From Fulvimarina endophytica (GTDB taxonomy: Bacteria; Pseudomonadota; Alphaproteobacteria; Rhizobiales; Rhizobiaceae): 64,000 bases of DNA. Both the position numbers and the translations under genes were made by a program. Position 1 is the first letter of the stretch, and the number at the start of each line of letters is the position of its first letter. The notes under the pieces are model-generated. The model saw nothing but the letters and a program-made list of their open reading frames with translations. It did no database searches and was not told the DNA's origin. The DNA lies in the NCBI RefSeq assembly GCF_003403015.1, contig NZ_QURL01000001.1, positions 434,001 to 498,000 on the forward strand, given 5' to 3'. Shown piece after piece: positions 52,174-60,707 of this stretch.

Positions 52174-53319
52174 CTATTCGAAGACGATAGAGGGCGCCTC
52201 GCTGGCATGCTTGCCGAGTTCGAGACCCGCAAGGGCTCTGGCCGCCATGTCCCGATAGATCGTCGCGTGGGGTCCGTCGGGCTCGGCCTGCACGATGGGA
52301 ACGCCCTCGTCCGAGCGGACACGAATATGCATGTCGAGGGGAACGGCCCCGAGGAACGGCACGTCCTGTGCGGCCGCTTCAACTTCGGCGCCGCCATGCC
52401 CGAAGATGTCGTAGCGCGCCCCCGTATCCGGCGCGATGAAATAGCTCATGTTCTCGACGATGCCGAGAATGGGAACATCGGTCTTCCTGAACATGGAAAT
52501 GCCGCGTCGCGCGTCGATGAGCGAAAGATCCTGCGGTGTCGAAACGATCACCGCACCAGCCAGCGGCACCTGCTGGGCCATAGTCAACTGGGCGTCTCCG
52601 GTCCCGGGCGGCATGTCCACGACGAGCATATCGAGATGGCCCCATTCGACCTCGCGCATCATCTGGTTCAGGGCCGAGACGACCATCGGCCCGCGCCAGA
52701 CCATGGCGGTCTCTTCGGAGACGAGGAGCCCGATGGACATCGCCTTCAGCCCGTAGGCTTCGAGCGGCATCAGGAGACGACCACCTGCGGACTGTGGTTT
52801 CTTGTCCTTCAGATCGAGCAACCGCGGTATTGAGGGTCCGTAGATATCCGCGTCGAGAATGCCGACGCGCAGGCCGAGATCGCGAAGGCCGAGGGCGAAA
52901 TTCACGGCCGTGGTCGACTTGCCGACCCCGCCCTTGCCCGAGGCGACGGCGACGATCCTCTCCACGTTCGGGATGCCGGGTTTCGTCGCTCGCCTTTCGG
53001 CTCCTGCCTGCGGCGTGGTCGGGGCGCGTGCTTCGACGGGAGCCGGGCGGGCCGCCGGCTCGCCCGCAGTCTTCTCCGCCGTCAGCGCGATCATCGCCTT
53101 GCCGACGCCATCGAGCTTTTCGATGTGGCGTTCCGCATCGCGGCGGAAGGGTTCGAACAGTTCGGCGTCCTTCGCAGGGACGGAGAGAGAGAAGAAGGCC
53201 TTTCCGTCGGCCACGAAGATGTCCGAAACGATGTTTCGCGACACGACGTCCCCCCCGCCATCGGGCGCCTTCATGGCTGCGAGAATGGATCTGATCGTCG
53301 TCTTCAGTTCGTCGGCCAC
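52174..53319 (-). CDS. mrp: Mrp/ApbC family Fe-S cluster carrier ATPase
   Basis: 381 residues. N-terminal MIP18-like domain (~1-85), a Pro/Ala-rich linker, then the P-loop ATPase with deviant Walker A VASGKGGVGKSTTAVNFA near residue 130, DADIYGPSIPRLL and VVDMPPGTGDAQLT. The C-terminal Cys-x-x-Cys pair common in many Mrp proteins is not evident. Likely role: scaffold or carrier delivering Fe-S clusters. The start is GTG at 53319 with GAGGA eight bases upstream. Confidence 0.92.
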   Translation of the reverse strand: MADELKTTIRSILAAMKAPDGGGDVVSRNIVSDIFVADGKAFFSLSVPAKDAELFEPFRRDAERHIEKLDGVGKAMIALTAEKTAGEPAARPAPVEARAPTTPQAGAERRATKPGIPNVERIVAVASGKGGVGKSTTAVNFALGLRDLGLRVGILDADIYGPSIPRLLDLKDKKPQSAGGRLLMPLEAYGLKAMSIGLLVSEETAMVWRGPMVVSALNQMMREVEWGHLDMLVVDMPPGTGDAQLTMAQQVPLAGAVIVSTPQDLSLIDARRGISMFRKTDVPILGIVENMSYFIAPDTGARYDIFGHGGAEVEAAAQDVPFLGAVPLDMHIRVRSDEGVPIVQAEPDGPHATIYRDMAARALAGLELGKHASEAPSIVFE

Positions 53320-53496
53320 GCGGCGGTCCTCGTCGTTCTTGAAACTCGTTTAGCGCAGATATGCCGTTCTCATCCGAACGCAAACAGTGTTCGCTTGGCT
53401 TTTCGCCGCAAATCGAGAACCATCGACAGCGCAGGCGCGCGGACAGGCCCGGCGCGATACCGACGAATGTTCGCGTCGAGAGGGAGTGGAGGAAAC

Positions 53497-54243
53497 ATGA
53501 CGGACGAACAGGCCAATCTGCTTTTGCAGCCCGTCGACGAAGACACGCGCCACGCCGCCCGGGTGCTCATCAGGGGCGCGCGTTTCGGTGCGCTCGCCGT
53601 CCGCCGGCCTGAAGACGGCTTCCCGACGATCAGTCGATCCCTGTGCACGACCGATTTCCTCGGCCGGCCGTCCCTCCTCTTCTCGCACCTGGCCTCTCAT
53701 TCGAAGGCGCTCGAAGCGGACGGACGATGCTCGCTCCTCGTCGGAGAGCCCGGTAAAGGCGATCCGCTCGCCCATCCGCGTCTATCCGTGAGCGGCCATG
53801 CGCGGATCGTGGACCGATCGAGCGAAGAGGGCGAGCGTCTGCGCACGCGGTTCCTTGCCCGGCACCCGAAGGCAGCACTTTACATCGACTTTCCGGATTT
53901 CCGCTTCGCGGTCATCGAGCCATCGGCCCTCTCCTTGAACGGAGGGTTCGGAAGAGCCAGCGAACTGAAAGCCTCCGACGTCGTGGACGATCCGGCGGAA
54001 GGCCTGGAAGATGCAGCCGGTCGGGCAATCGCTCACATGAACGAGGACCATGCGGATGCGATCGATCGCATCGCCCATGCCGCCGGCGCGAAGGAGACTG
54101 GCTGGCGGGTTGCGACGGCCGACCGAAAGGGCTGCGAAATCATCCGGTCCGATCGTCTGATGCGCATCGAGTTCCCAATTGATGCGGCAGGCGAAGGAGG
54201 TTATCGCGCGGCGTTCGTCAGCCTGCTTCCCAAAGCAGATTGA
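53497..54243 (+). CDS. HugZ-like pyridoxamine-phosphate-oxidase-fold protein
   Basis: 248 residues from the ATG at 53497, with GGAGG just upstream. The N-terminal split barrel (~20-150) has the FMN/haem-type FLGRPSLLFSHLASHSKALE. The C-terminal DUF2470-type domain contains IAHMNEDHADAIDRIA. This domain pair is that of HugZ haem-degrading proteins and related flavin or haem binders. No haem uptake genes are adjacent. Divergent from mrp. Confidence 0.88.
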   Translation: MTDEQANLLLQPVDEDTRHAARVLIRGARFGALAVRRPEDGFPTISRSLCTTDFLGRPSLLFSHLASHSKALEADGRCSLLVGEPGKGDPLAHPRLSVSGHARIVDRSSEEGERLRTRFLARHPKAALYIDFPDFRFAVIEPSALSLNGGFGRASELKASDVVDDPAEGLEDAAGRAIAHMNEDHADAIDRIAHAAGAKETGWRVATADRKGCEIIRSDRLMRIEFPIDAAGEGGYRAAFVSLLPKAD

Positions 54244-54367
54244 GATGTCAAAGGCAGAGCCCTGTGGGCGCACTTATATCCCCGCCACTGGCCGCCGTAG
54301 CCAGGCGTTTAGCGTTCGGAATTGCCTGCCAGAGAAAATTCCAACGGGTACGAACCCGGTTCGACGA

Positions 54368-54652
54368 TCAGAGACCGAAGCCCTCTGGGCACGCGGCTTC
54401 CAGTCGGCGATTCGAGCCGGCTCTCTGCCAGATGCACTGGCCCGGCGTATTCGCCGACAGCCCGATCACGCGATCGCCCTCTCTCACCTCAGGCGCGGGG
54501 ATTGTCCCTTCCTGGAACCGCTTTGCGCCGCCGGTCTCGAGACCGAACACGGCATCTGCGATCGATGTGCCGCCCCTGTCCGTGCACCCCGTAAGGCCAA
54601 GAGCGAAGACGAGAGCGAGTGAGGCATGAAGTGTCTGTTTCGATCTGGCCAT
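54368..54652 (-). CDS. Small lipoprotein of unknown function
   Basis: 94 residues. Signal peptide LHASLALVFALGLTGC with lipobox LTGC; the mature part is short, polar and ends QRAGSNRRLEAACPEGFGL, with two more Cys. The ATG at 54652 is preceded by a purine-rich GGGGAAG. No family recognised. It lies downstream of the glycine-zipper lipoprotein and its terminator, on the same strand. Confidence 0.7.
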   Translation of the reverse strand: MARSKQTLHASLALVFALGLTGCTDRGGTSIADAVFGLETGGAKRFQEGTIPAPEVREGDRVIGLSANTPGQCIWQRAGSNRRLEAACPEGFGL

Positions 54653-54729
54653 TCGCTCGCTTCCCCTTTCGCCGCTACCAAGCAAAGGCTCCTGGCGGAC
54701 GCAGTTTCTATCGCAGAAAATCCGGATAC

Positions 54730-54757
54730 GAAAAAGCCGCCGGGATACCCGACGGCC
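54730..54757 (-). terminator. Rho-independent terminator after the glycine-zipper gene
   Basis: On the minus strand GCCGTCGGG pairs with CCCGGCGGC (one G-T pair, loop TAT) at 54736-54756, followed by TTTTT. It lies about 30 bases after the stop at 54786. Confidence 0.85.
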
Positions 54758-54785
54758 CTTTCGAAGCGTCAAGATCGATGATCGA

Positions 54786-55067
54786 TCAGTAACCCTGGGG
54801 GCACTGGTAGACGTTGCCGTCCGAGTAGCGGCAATAGCCCGGGCGCGACTGCGAGCGTCCGATCACGTTGCCGGCGACAGCGCCGCCGGCCGCGCCGACC
54901 GCCGCGCCGATCAGCGTGGATTCGGTGTTGCGTCCGATCGCCTGACCGGCAAGCGCGCCGACGGCGCCACCAGCCAGCGCGCCGCCGCCGGTGTAACGGT
55001 CTTCGGTGGTGCAGCCGGCAGCGGCGACGGTCAGCGTCAGGGCCGCGATGGCGAACATCTTCTTCAT
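54786..55067 (-). CDS. Glycine-zipper outer-membrane lipoprotein
   Basis: 93 residues from the ATG at 55067 (GAGAGGA upstream). Signal peptide FAIAALTLTVAAAGC with lipobox AAGC; the mature part is a Gly/Ala-rich zipper (GGALAGGAVGALAGQAIG ... AAVGAAGGAVAG). The short tail YCRYSDGNVYQCPQGY has a Cys pair. Resembles SlyB/Pcp-type glycine-zipper lipoproteins that stiffen the outer membrane. Small, abundant envelope protein by family analogy. Confidence 0.87.
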   Translation of the reverse strand: MKKMFAIAALTLTVAAAGCTTEDRYTGGGALAGGAVGALAGQAIGRNTESTLIGAAVGAAGGAVAGNVIGRSQSRPGYCRYSDGNVYQCPQGY

Positions 55068-55302
55068 GGGAAATCCTCTCCAGATAGGTCCGTGGAAGCG
55101 AGAATAGCGCTCCGTCCGGTTTGCACAATAGTCGTGCGGCAGGCCGTCACCCACTTCGGCGAAGTTTCCACTCCGAAATTGGTCCGGCACGACGATCGCC
55201 GCATGCCAGGGCTCGGCTCACGCAAAAACGCCCCGCATCGAGCGAGGCGAATTTAAGCCATTGGGCAGATGAACGGTGGATGAACCGGGAGCGTTATCCG
55301 GT

Positions 55303-55593
55303 TCAGCGCGCGGCAACGAGCTGTTCGGCCGGTGCGATATTGATGTCCATCCGGCCGTCCCGCGTCACGGACCAAGTCAACTCCGCCGACTGTTCCAGCG
55401 ACGCTTCGTCGATCGACTTGCACGACCCGTAGAGCTTGGGCATGCGGGTATCGGCAAGCCGAATCTGAAGTTCGAGATCGTTCCGGCATTCGGCCATGGT
55501 TTCATAGGCGGGAGCTGCAACCGGCACTTCTTGGCAAGTGGAAACATCGGAAGAACAGCCGACCAGCAACATGATAGCAGCAATGTGTTCCAT
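55303..55593 (-). CDS. Small lipoprotein, probably EcfG-controlled
   Basis: 96 residues. Very short signal MEHIAAIMLLVGC with lipobox LVGC; the mature part has several Cys (STCQEV, AECRND, GSCKS) and a compact C-terminal strand region TWSVTRDGRMDINIAP. GGAGAGG precedes the ATG. A GGAAC-N16-AGTT promoter match sits ~25 bases upstream. Family not recognised. The next upstream gene is the general-stress kinase. Confidence 0.72.
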   Translation of the reverse strand: MEHIAAIMLLVGCSSDVSTCQEVPVAAPAYETMAECRNDLELQIRLADTRMPKLYGSCKSIDEASLEQSAELTWSVTRDGRMDINIAPAEQLVAAR

Positions 55594-55617
55594 TGAACCT
55601 CTCCATATTGCTGTATC

Positions 55618-55642
55618 AACTTCACATTCCAGGTTTTGTTCC
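55618..55642 (-). promoter_or_regulatory. EcfG-type promoter match before small lipoprotein
   Basis: Read on the minus strand: GGAAC (55642-55638), 16 bases, AGTT (55621-55618). This fits the GGAAC-N16-17-GTT consensus of general-stress EcfG promoters, with start about 10 bases downstream and the gene's ATG at 55593. Confidence 0.55.
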
Positions 55643-55880
55643 CGTTTTTGGCCGCGATCGAATCAACCACCGGTCCGACCGACACTTTGTCAAGCTCCAA
55701 TGGCCCATTGGTGATGATGCCCGGCGGCGGCGACGGGAGTGGAGGGGTTCAGTCAAGTCGGATCTTCGGTCTTCGGCCGACCGAACGGTGACGCTACCGG
55801 CTAGGATCAGATACCGGCCCAGATGAAACTGGAGAAGGCGGCTCCATGCCGATGCCGGATGCACCGGCGTCCCTGAGCAC

Positions 55881-56858
55881 TCAGCCGTCGTTCTGCTCGC
55901 TGGTGAATTCGAACTGGGCGTCCGGAATGGTCAGGCGATAGAGTACGCCATCCGGTTCGTGGGAGAGGCTCGCAGATCCACCGACCGCATTCGGAACGAT
56001 CCGCTCCAGTGTCGCGGTCCCGAAGCGCGGATCGCGGTTCTGTCGGACGCGGGGTCCGTTCCGTTCCTTCCAGACCAGTTCGAGATCCTGATGATCGTCG
56101 ACGTTTTGGAAGGAGGTGGTGATCTCGACTTCGCCGCCAGGCACCGAGAGCGATCCGTAGGATGCCGCATTCACCGCGAGTTCGTGCAAAGCGAGACCGA
56201 CATGCAGAGACGCCGTCGGCGAAAGATAGACCGATGCGACGTCCGCCCGGATCTGCTGGCTACCATCGGGAGCGTAACGTTCGACCTGCAGATTGATCAG
56301 TTCGTCCAGTTGTGCGCCGCGCCAGTTCGTGTCCGTCACGATGTCCTGCGAATAGGACAGGGACTGTATGCGGCCCCGAAAACGCACGAGGAATTCCGGC
56401 ACCGTCAGCGAGTGACGGGCGGTCTGGCTTGCGAGGCTCTGGATGATCGCGAGAAGATTCTTCGAGCGGTGGGAAAGTTCGCGAAGGAGGGTCTTGAGCG
56501 TGTCCTCGCGCCGCTTGCGCTCCGTGATTTCGACGGATGTTCCGAGAAGGCCCGAGATCGCCCCGTTCTCGTCCCGGTCGACATCGAGCTGGATATCGTA
56601 CCAGCGAATGGAGCGCGCGCTCTCGTGGAAGAACTCGTATCGGACGGGCGCGCCGCTCGAAAGCACTCTCTGCTTCATCTCGAGGGCATGCTGGAGGGAA
56701 GACGAGGACAACACGTCCTCGTCCCTCATTCCTTCGCGGACCTCGGATAGCCAGGTGCGTCCGGGATTGCAGACCCAGGAGTAGCGAAGATCGTGGTCAA
56801 GCCGGAATACGGACATGTTCGTATTCTCAACGGCTTTCATGACCTTTGCTGCCAGCAT
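55881..56858 (-). CDS. HWE/HisKA_2-type sensor histidine kinase of the general stress locus
   Basis: 325 residues, no membrane segment. A PAS domain (~15-115) is followed by the HWE/HisKA_2 dimer domain with phospho-acceptor LLRELSHRSKNLLAIIQSLA, then an ATPase domain with LHELAVNAASYGSL. Kinases of this class next to phyR (PhyK/PhyT type) phosphorylate the PhyR receiver domain. The trigger is unknown. It lies ~100 bases downstream of phyR on the same strand. Confidence 0.9.
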   Translation of the reverse strand: MLAAKVMKAVENTNMSVFRLDHDLRYSWVCNPGRTWLSEVREGMRDEDVLSSSSLQHALEMKQRVLSSGAPVRYEFFHESARSIRWYDIQLDVDRDENGAISGLLGTSVEITERKRREDTLKTLLRELSHRSKNLLAIIQSLASQTARHSLTVPEFLVRFRGRIQSLSYSQDIVTDTNWRGAQLDELINLQVERYAPDGSQQIRADVASVYLSPTASLHVGLALHELAVNAASYGSLSVPGGEVEITTSFQNVDDHQDLELVWKERNGPRVRQNRDPRFGTATLERIVPNAVGGSASLSHEPDGVLYRLTIPDAQFEFTSEQNDG

Positions 56859-56926
56859 TAGACCACGCTCGAACCTTTGTATTCCTTCCCCGAATGCCGC
56901 ATCAGCGGCACCGGTGGGCTGAATGG

Positions 56927-56951
56927 CCGTGTGGGGCAGAGCCCCCCACGG
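56927..56951 (-). other. Stable hairpin between phyR and the kinase gene
   Basis: CCGTGTGGGG (56927-56936) pairs with CCCCCCACGG (56942-56951) with one mismatch and a five-base loop, five bases after the phyR stop. No T-run follows, so it may protect the phyR mRNA end or thin out read-through into the kinase gene rather than terminate. Confidence 0.5.
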
Positions 56952-56955
56952 TATC

Positions 56956-57750
56956 TCAGGCGGCGACCTTCTGATCGCGCTCGAAGAACAATGCCTGGCT
57001 GATGAGAGCCTTGACCATGTCCGGGTTGAAGGGCTTGGTGACCAGGAAGGTAGGCTCCGGTCGCTCGCCCGTCAGGAGACGCTCGGGGAAGGCGGTGATG
57101 AAGATGACGGGCACCGAAACGTGAGACAGGATGTCGTTCACGGCGTCGATACCGGAGCTTCCATCGGCCAGCTGGATATCGGCTAGCACCATGCCCGGCT
57201 GCTGCTGCTCGAACAGCGTGATGGCCTCCTTGTGGGTGCGCGCGACACCCGTCACCGAATGCCCCAGCCCTTCGACCATCTGCTCGATGTCCATCGCGAT
57301 CAGAGGCTCGTCCTCGATGATCATGATATTCGTCGAGACCTGACGGCCGATATCGGCACTGGCCTGGCTGATCAGCTGCGAGAATTCCGTCGCGTCCTTC
57401 GAGAGGATCATCGCGGCCTCGTCGGTCGTGAAGCCCTCGACCGCGACCAATAGGAAGGCCTGACGGGGAAGCGGCGAGATCGCCTTCAGATTGCGAGACG
57501 CATTCTCTTCCCAACCGCCGCTCTCGCTGTCGTCCTGCGTGTTGACGTCGAGCGACTGCCACAACGAGGAGAAGAGCTTGTAGAGCGAGATCCGCGGCGA
57601 TTGATCGTCCGGGAAGATCTCGGGGTCTGCGATGAGTGCTTCCAGCACGGCAGCGACGTAGGCGTCACCGCTCGTCTGCGAACCGGTGAGCGCCCGAGAA
57701 TAACGCCGAAGGTACGGAATGTGCGGCGCTATGCGGGATGACATCGACAT
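56956..57750 (-). CDS. phyR: General stress response regulator PhyR
   Basis: 264 residues. N-terminal sigma-like domain (~1-130: LRRYSRALTGSQTSGDAYVA, LPRQAFLLVAVEGFTTDEAA) and a C-terminal receiver (IMIIEDEPLIAMDIEQ, phospho-Asp in VLADIQLADG, Lys in LVTKPFN). When phosphorylated, PhyR binds the anti-sigma factor NepR and frees EcfG. ATG at 57750 or 57744; an EcfG-type promoter lies ~65 bases upstream, so it is part of its own regulon. Divergent from nepR-ecfG. Confidence 0.96.
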   Translation of the reverse strand: MSMSSRIAPHIPYLRRYSRALTGSQTSGDAYVAAVLEALIADPEIFPDDQSPRISLYKLFSSLWQSLDVNTQDDSESGGWEENASRNLKAISPLPRQAFLLVAVEGFTTDEAAMILSKDATEFSQLISQASADIGRQVSTNIMIIEDEPLIAMDIEQMVEGLGHSVTGVARTHKEAITLFEQQQPGMVLADIQLADGSSGIDAVNDILSHVSVPVIFITAFPERLLTGERPEPTFLVTKPFNPDMVKALISQALFFERDQKVAA

Positions 57751-57812
57751 GAAAACTCCCCTCGTGTCGATTTACGAACATACAAACAGCTGTTCCTCGG
57801 CACTGGGCCGAC

Positions 57813-57837
57813 AACGCACCGTTCTGACCGAAGTTCC
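57813..57837 (-). promoter_or_regulatory. EcfG-dependent promoter of phyR
   Basis: On the minus strand GGAAC (57837-57833), exactly 16 bases, CGTT (57816-57813): a full match to the GGAAC-N16-CGTT general-stress consensus. It would place the start ~55 bases before the phyR ATG. Confidence 0.8.
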
Positions 57838-57961
57838 CTCCGCGGCGGAAGGGAGTCATAAGATCGTGCTAGGTTATGGCGTCGAGCTTCCCGATGTGAA
57901 GTGGCAGGCGCTCTCGGACGCGTTTCCCATGGCAGATTCAGTATGGGGAAATCAAATCCCC

Positions 57962-57989
57962 TTGAGCATTTCCCCGGCTCCCATATCTG
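57962..57989 (+). promoter_or_regulatory. Possible housekeeping promoter of nepR-ecfG
   Basis: TTGAGC (57962-57967), 16 bases, TATCTG (57984-57989). A GGGGA-aatcaaa-TCCCC dyad lies just upstream (57945-57961). No GGAAC-type box is seen on this strand between phyR and nepR, unlike for phyR. Confidence 0.35.
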
Positions 57990-58092
57990 GCCTAACACCT
58001 TTCAGAACGATCGGAAGCCTGATGAACCTGGACGTCTGCCGCCGGATTTTTAAGGTCGGGCGCTTCTCGAACTCGCTGATGAGACACACCAC

Positions 58093-58347
58093 ATGAAACC
58101 TATGTCGGGAGCGACCATGGAAGAAAGCGACGTCGAAAAGGACGTGCGAGAGGCGGGAGCCGCCGAGAAGAAGCAGGAGTCAGAGATGAGCTTTGCCTTG
58201 CCAAACGCCATCGGCGACCGCCTCAAAGCCTATTACGACGATGTCGCGAGCGCGCCGGTGCCCGATCGGTTCCTCTCCCTGCTGGAGCAACTGGACAGGG
58301 CCGAGGAAAAGAAGAAGCAGAAATCGGATGGAGAAGAAGTCGAATGA
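58093..58347 (+). CDS. nepR: Anti-sigma factor NepR
   Basis: 84 residues from the first ATG; MEESDVEKD at 58117 has a better ribosome site (GGGAG) and may be the true start. The core LPNAIGDRLKAYYDDVASAPVPDRFLSLL, quoted here in part (IGDRLKAYYDDV and PVPDRFLSLLEQLD), gives the two helices that clamp EcfG or PhyR. Flanks are charged and disordered, as usual. The stop overlaps the ecfG start as ATGA, keeping sigma and anti-sigma in balance. Confidence 0.93.
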   Translation: MKPMSGATMEESDVEKDVREAGAAEKKQESEMSFALPNAIGDRLKAYYDDVASAPVPDRFLSLLEQLDRAEEKKKQKSDGEEVE

Positions 58348-58895
58348 CGGCAGAAACCGATTTCCGTCGGGAGCTCATTCAGGTCATTCCGAACCTCCGC
58401 GCATTTGCGGCGTCCCTTGCCGGCTCCTTCGACAGGGCTGACGATCTCGTTCAGGAAACGCTCGTGAAGGCGTGGGACAAGCAGCATACCTTCCAGCCCG
58501 GCACCAATCTGAAGGCCTGGCTCTTCACGATTCTGCGGAACGAGTTCTATACGCAGATGCGAAAGAAAGGGCGCGAGGTCCAGGACGTCGACGGCATTCA
58601 CGCGATGCAGTTGGCGGGCCATCCCGAACAGCAGGGCCATCTCGACCTTCAGGATTTCCGGAAGGCCCTCGAAATGCTGCCCGACGATCAGAGGGAGGCC
58701 CTGATCCTCATCGGTGCCTCCGGCTTCTCCTACGAGGAGGCAGCCGAGATCTGCCACTGCGCCGTGGGAACGATCAAAAGCCGCGTGTCGCGTGCAAGAA
58801 CGCGCATCGGCCAGATTCTGAAGATCGAAGGCGATGGCGAATACGGCCCGGATTCGATCGCGTCCCAGATCATCGGCGTCGCACCTGCGGCATAG
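58344..58895 (+). CDS. ecfG: ECF sigma factor EcfG
   Basis: 183 residues. Sigma region 2 (~15-85: FDRADDLVQETLVKAWDKQH, LKAWLFTILRNEFYTQMRKK) and region 4 (~110-165: LPDDQREALILIGASGFSYE, GTIKSRVSRARTRI). It directs RNA polymerase to GGAAC-N16-17-GTT promoters in the alphaproteobacterial general stress response and is held by NepR until PhyR is phosphorylated. Translationally coupled to nepR. Confidence 0.95.
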   Translation: MTAETDFRRELIQVIPNLRAFAASLAGSFDRADDLVQETLVKAWDKQHTFQPGTNLKAWLFTILRNEFYTQMRKKGREVQDVDGIHAMQLAGHPEQQGHLDLQDFRKALEMLPDDQREALILIGASGFSYEEAAEICHCAVGTIKSRVSRARTRIGQILKIEGDGEYGPDSIASQIIGVAPAA

Positions 58896-59059
58896 TCCGG
58901 TTGTAATTATGCTACGATGACGGGGCAGGCGCGACGAGAGCGGTCGCGCCTGCCCCGTTTCATTTCTCGTGTCGCGTTCCCACGGACCAATCGGAGCGCA
59001 GGCTGCCCGCGCGCGCGATGGTCCACCTTCGTTGCCTCGAAACTTCGTGCCTGCGCGTG

Positions 59060-59084
59060 GGAACAATCTTGAGGATCGCCGGTT
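59060..59084 (+). promoter_or_regulatory. EcfG-type promoter match before the DUF883 gene
   Basis: GGAAC (59060-59064), 16 bases, GGTT (59081-59084), ~60 bases before the ATG at 59145. Fits the general-stress consensus except for the first base of the -10 box. Confidence 0.55.
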
Positions 59085-59144
59085 TCAGAACGAGGCAAAG
59101 CGCCGCACAATTTCGGTGTACAGCTTGTATCAGAAAGGCAATCC

Positions 59145-59573
59145 ATGGCATCCGATAATCCTTCATCCTCGAACTTCGGCACCGGAAGCTCGGCAGGTTC
59201 CACGTCTTCCTCGACGACCGGCGGCACCACCAGCCCAGGTTCGTCCTTCTCGGGTTCTTCCGCAACGGGCTCGACCGCCAAGCGCGGCGATCGCGAAGAG
59301 CTCGAGGCGCAGATCGCCAAGCTTCGCGAAGACGTCTCGGGCGTTGCGGAATCGCTCCGCGCGATGGCGACCAATCGCTCGAACGACGCTCGCGGCCAGG
59401 CATCCGCGATGGCGAACGAATACAAGGCCAAGGGCGAGCGCTATCTCCAGCAGGCTCAGGAGGCTGCAGACGATCTGGAAGAACAGCTGAGCGATCGCGT
59501 TCGCGAGGAGCCGATCAAGAGCGTTCTGATCGCTGCCGCCATCGGCTACCTCTACGCTCGCATCTTCCACTAA
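59145..59573 (+). CDS. DUF883 / ElaB-YqjD-type membrane-anchored protein
   Basis: 142 residues. The N-terminal ~45 are Ser/Gly/Thr-rich and disordered; a long amphipathic helix follows (REELEAQIAKLREDVSGVAE). The C-terminal anchor EEPIKSVLIAAAIGYLYARI is the DUF883 signature. E. coli ElaB/YqjD are stationary-phase proteins bound to the inner membrane and, for YqjD, to ribosomes. An EcfG-type box lies upstream. The holin-like gene follows six bases later. Confidence 0.88.
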   Translation: MASDNPSSSNFGTGSSAGSTSSSTTGGTTSPGSSFSGSSATGSTAKRGDREELEAQIAKLREDVSGVAESLRAMATNRSNDARGQASAMANEYKAKGERYLQQAQEAADDLEEQLSDRVREEPIKSVLIAAAIGYLYARIFH

Positions 59574-59579
59574 CGCCTG

Positions 59580-60014
59580 ATGTGGACGCTCGTAGCGAAA
59601 ATATTTCAGGGTGAGCTGGGGACATACATCGCGAGGATCAAACGCCTCGCGACCCTGTATGTGATCATGGCGATTTTCGCCATTCTTCTCCTCGCTTTCC
59701 TGATAACCGCACTCTTCGTCTACGTCGCAGCGCAGATCGGGGCTCTGAACGCCGCCCTGATCGCCTCGGGCCTCTGTCTCGGCATCATCATAATCCTGTG
59801 GATCACGACGATCATCGTGGGCAGGAATCCCGAGAAGCGCGCTCAGGACCGAATGTCCCGCGACATCGCTTCGATTGCCGGGACGGCCGCTCTGGCGAAC
59901 GTTCCGAAGATGTTCGCGATGGCTCGCAAGCGGAAGGTCGCGGCACTCGCGACATCCGTGGTTGCCGTCGTCGGCTTCGGTCTATGGCGCGCTCTGCGGG
60001 GCGACGATCGATAA
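59580..60014 (+). CDS. Phage holin-like / YqjE-type membrane protein
   Basis: 144 residues with two membrane helices (LYVIMAIFAILLLAFLITAL and ALIASGLCLGIIIILWITTI) and a further weakly hydrophobic stretch near the C-terminus (ALATSVVAVVGFGLW). This is the holin superfamily/DUF1469-like protein commonly found after DUF883 (YqjD-YqjE order). Not a prophage sign here. Likely co-transcribed with the DUF883 gene and ended by a strong terminator. Confidence 0.83.
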   Translation: MWTLVAKIFQGELGTYIARIKRLATLYVIMAIFAILLLAFLITALFVYVAAQIGALNAALIASGLCLGIIIILWITTIIVGRNPEKRAQDRMSRDIASIAGTAALANVPKMFAMARKRKVAALATSVVAVVGFGLWRALRGDDR

Positions 60015-60034
60015 AGCCTGACTTGATGACCAGA

Positions 60035-60062
60035 GGAGGCGCACCTGCGGCGCCTCCTTTTT
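60035..60062 (+). terminator. Rho-independent terminator after the holin-like gene
   Basis: GGAGGCGC (60035-60042) pairs with GCGCCTCC (60050-60057) around ACCTGCG, followed by TTTTT. Confidence 0.92.
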
Positions 60063-60099
60063 CGTTTCCTTCGAAGACATTTGCACAAGGCCGAACCCG

Positions 60100-60552
60100 A
60101 TGAGCCAACCGAAAGTCGACTACGAAACCTGGATCCTGATCGCGGACGGCGAGAAAGCGCTCTTTCTCAAGAATCTCGGCGATGCGGAGCTTCCCAATTA
60201 CGAAATCCAGAGGGTCGAAGAACAGGACAATCCCTCCGATCGCGAACAGAGCGCCAACCATCCCGGCCGCGCAGGCGATGGCGGCAAGTCGAACCCGCAC
60301 CGCTCCGCCTTCGAGGACACGGACTGGCACGAACTGGCGAAGGAGCGCTTTGCGTCCGACCTTGCCGATATCCTCTACAAGATGGTCCAGAAGAACCGGT
60401 TCGAACGGATCGTGATCGTCGCATCCTCTTCGACGCTCGGCGAGTTGCGGGGTCAGCTCCACAAGACCGTCGAAGAACGCGTCATCGGCGAGGTGCCGAA
60501 GAACCTGACGAACCATCCGCTCGGGAAGATCGAGGATATCCTCACGAACTGA
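60100..60552 (+). CDS. Host-attachment-family protein
   Basis: 150 residues. Starts WILIADGEKALFLKNLGD and continues with a central hydrophilic loop and FASDLADILYKMVQKN, then RIVIVASSSTLGELRGQL and the C-terminal VPKNLTNHPLGKIEDIL. This is the Host_attach family (PF10116), named from plant-associated bacteria but resembling eRF1/baeRF-type nucleic acid-binding folds. The role is unproven; its place in the stress cluster suggests stress function. Confidence 0.88.
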   Translation: MSQPKVDYETWILIADGEKALFLKNLGDAELPNYEIQRVEEQDNPSDREQSANHPGRAGDGGKSNPHRSAFEDTDWHELAKERFASDLADILYKMVQKNRFERIVIVASSSTLGELRGQLHKTVEERVIGEVPKNLTNHPLGKIEDILTN

Positions 60553-60707
60553 GGACAGCCCTCGACCGGGGCGGCGGAGTCTCGAGATACCCGAGCGAAA
60601 ATTTCGCCCGCCGCCCTCCCCGCTCTTCCTCCACCGATCGCGTCGGCAACGAAGCCGCACCGAACGCGTTCTGCGAAGACATATCATCAAGCCTCGAAGG
60701 ACACGCC

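Noticed and set aside
59580..60014. Prophage remnant suggested by the holin-like gene
   Set aside because: The gene belongs to the DUF883-YqjE-type cellular pair; no other phage gene, integrase or att repeat is near.
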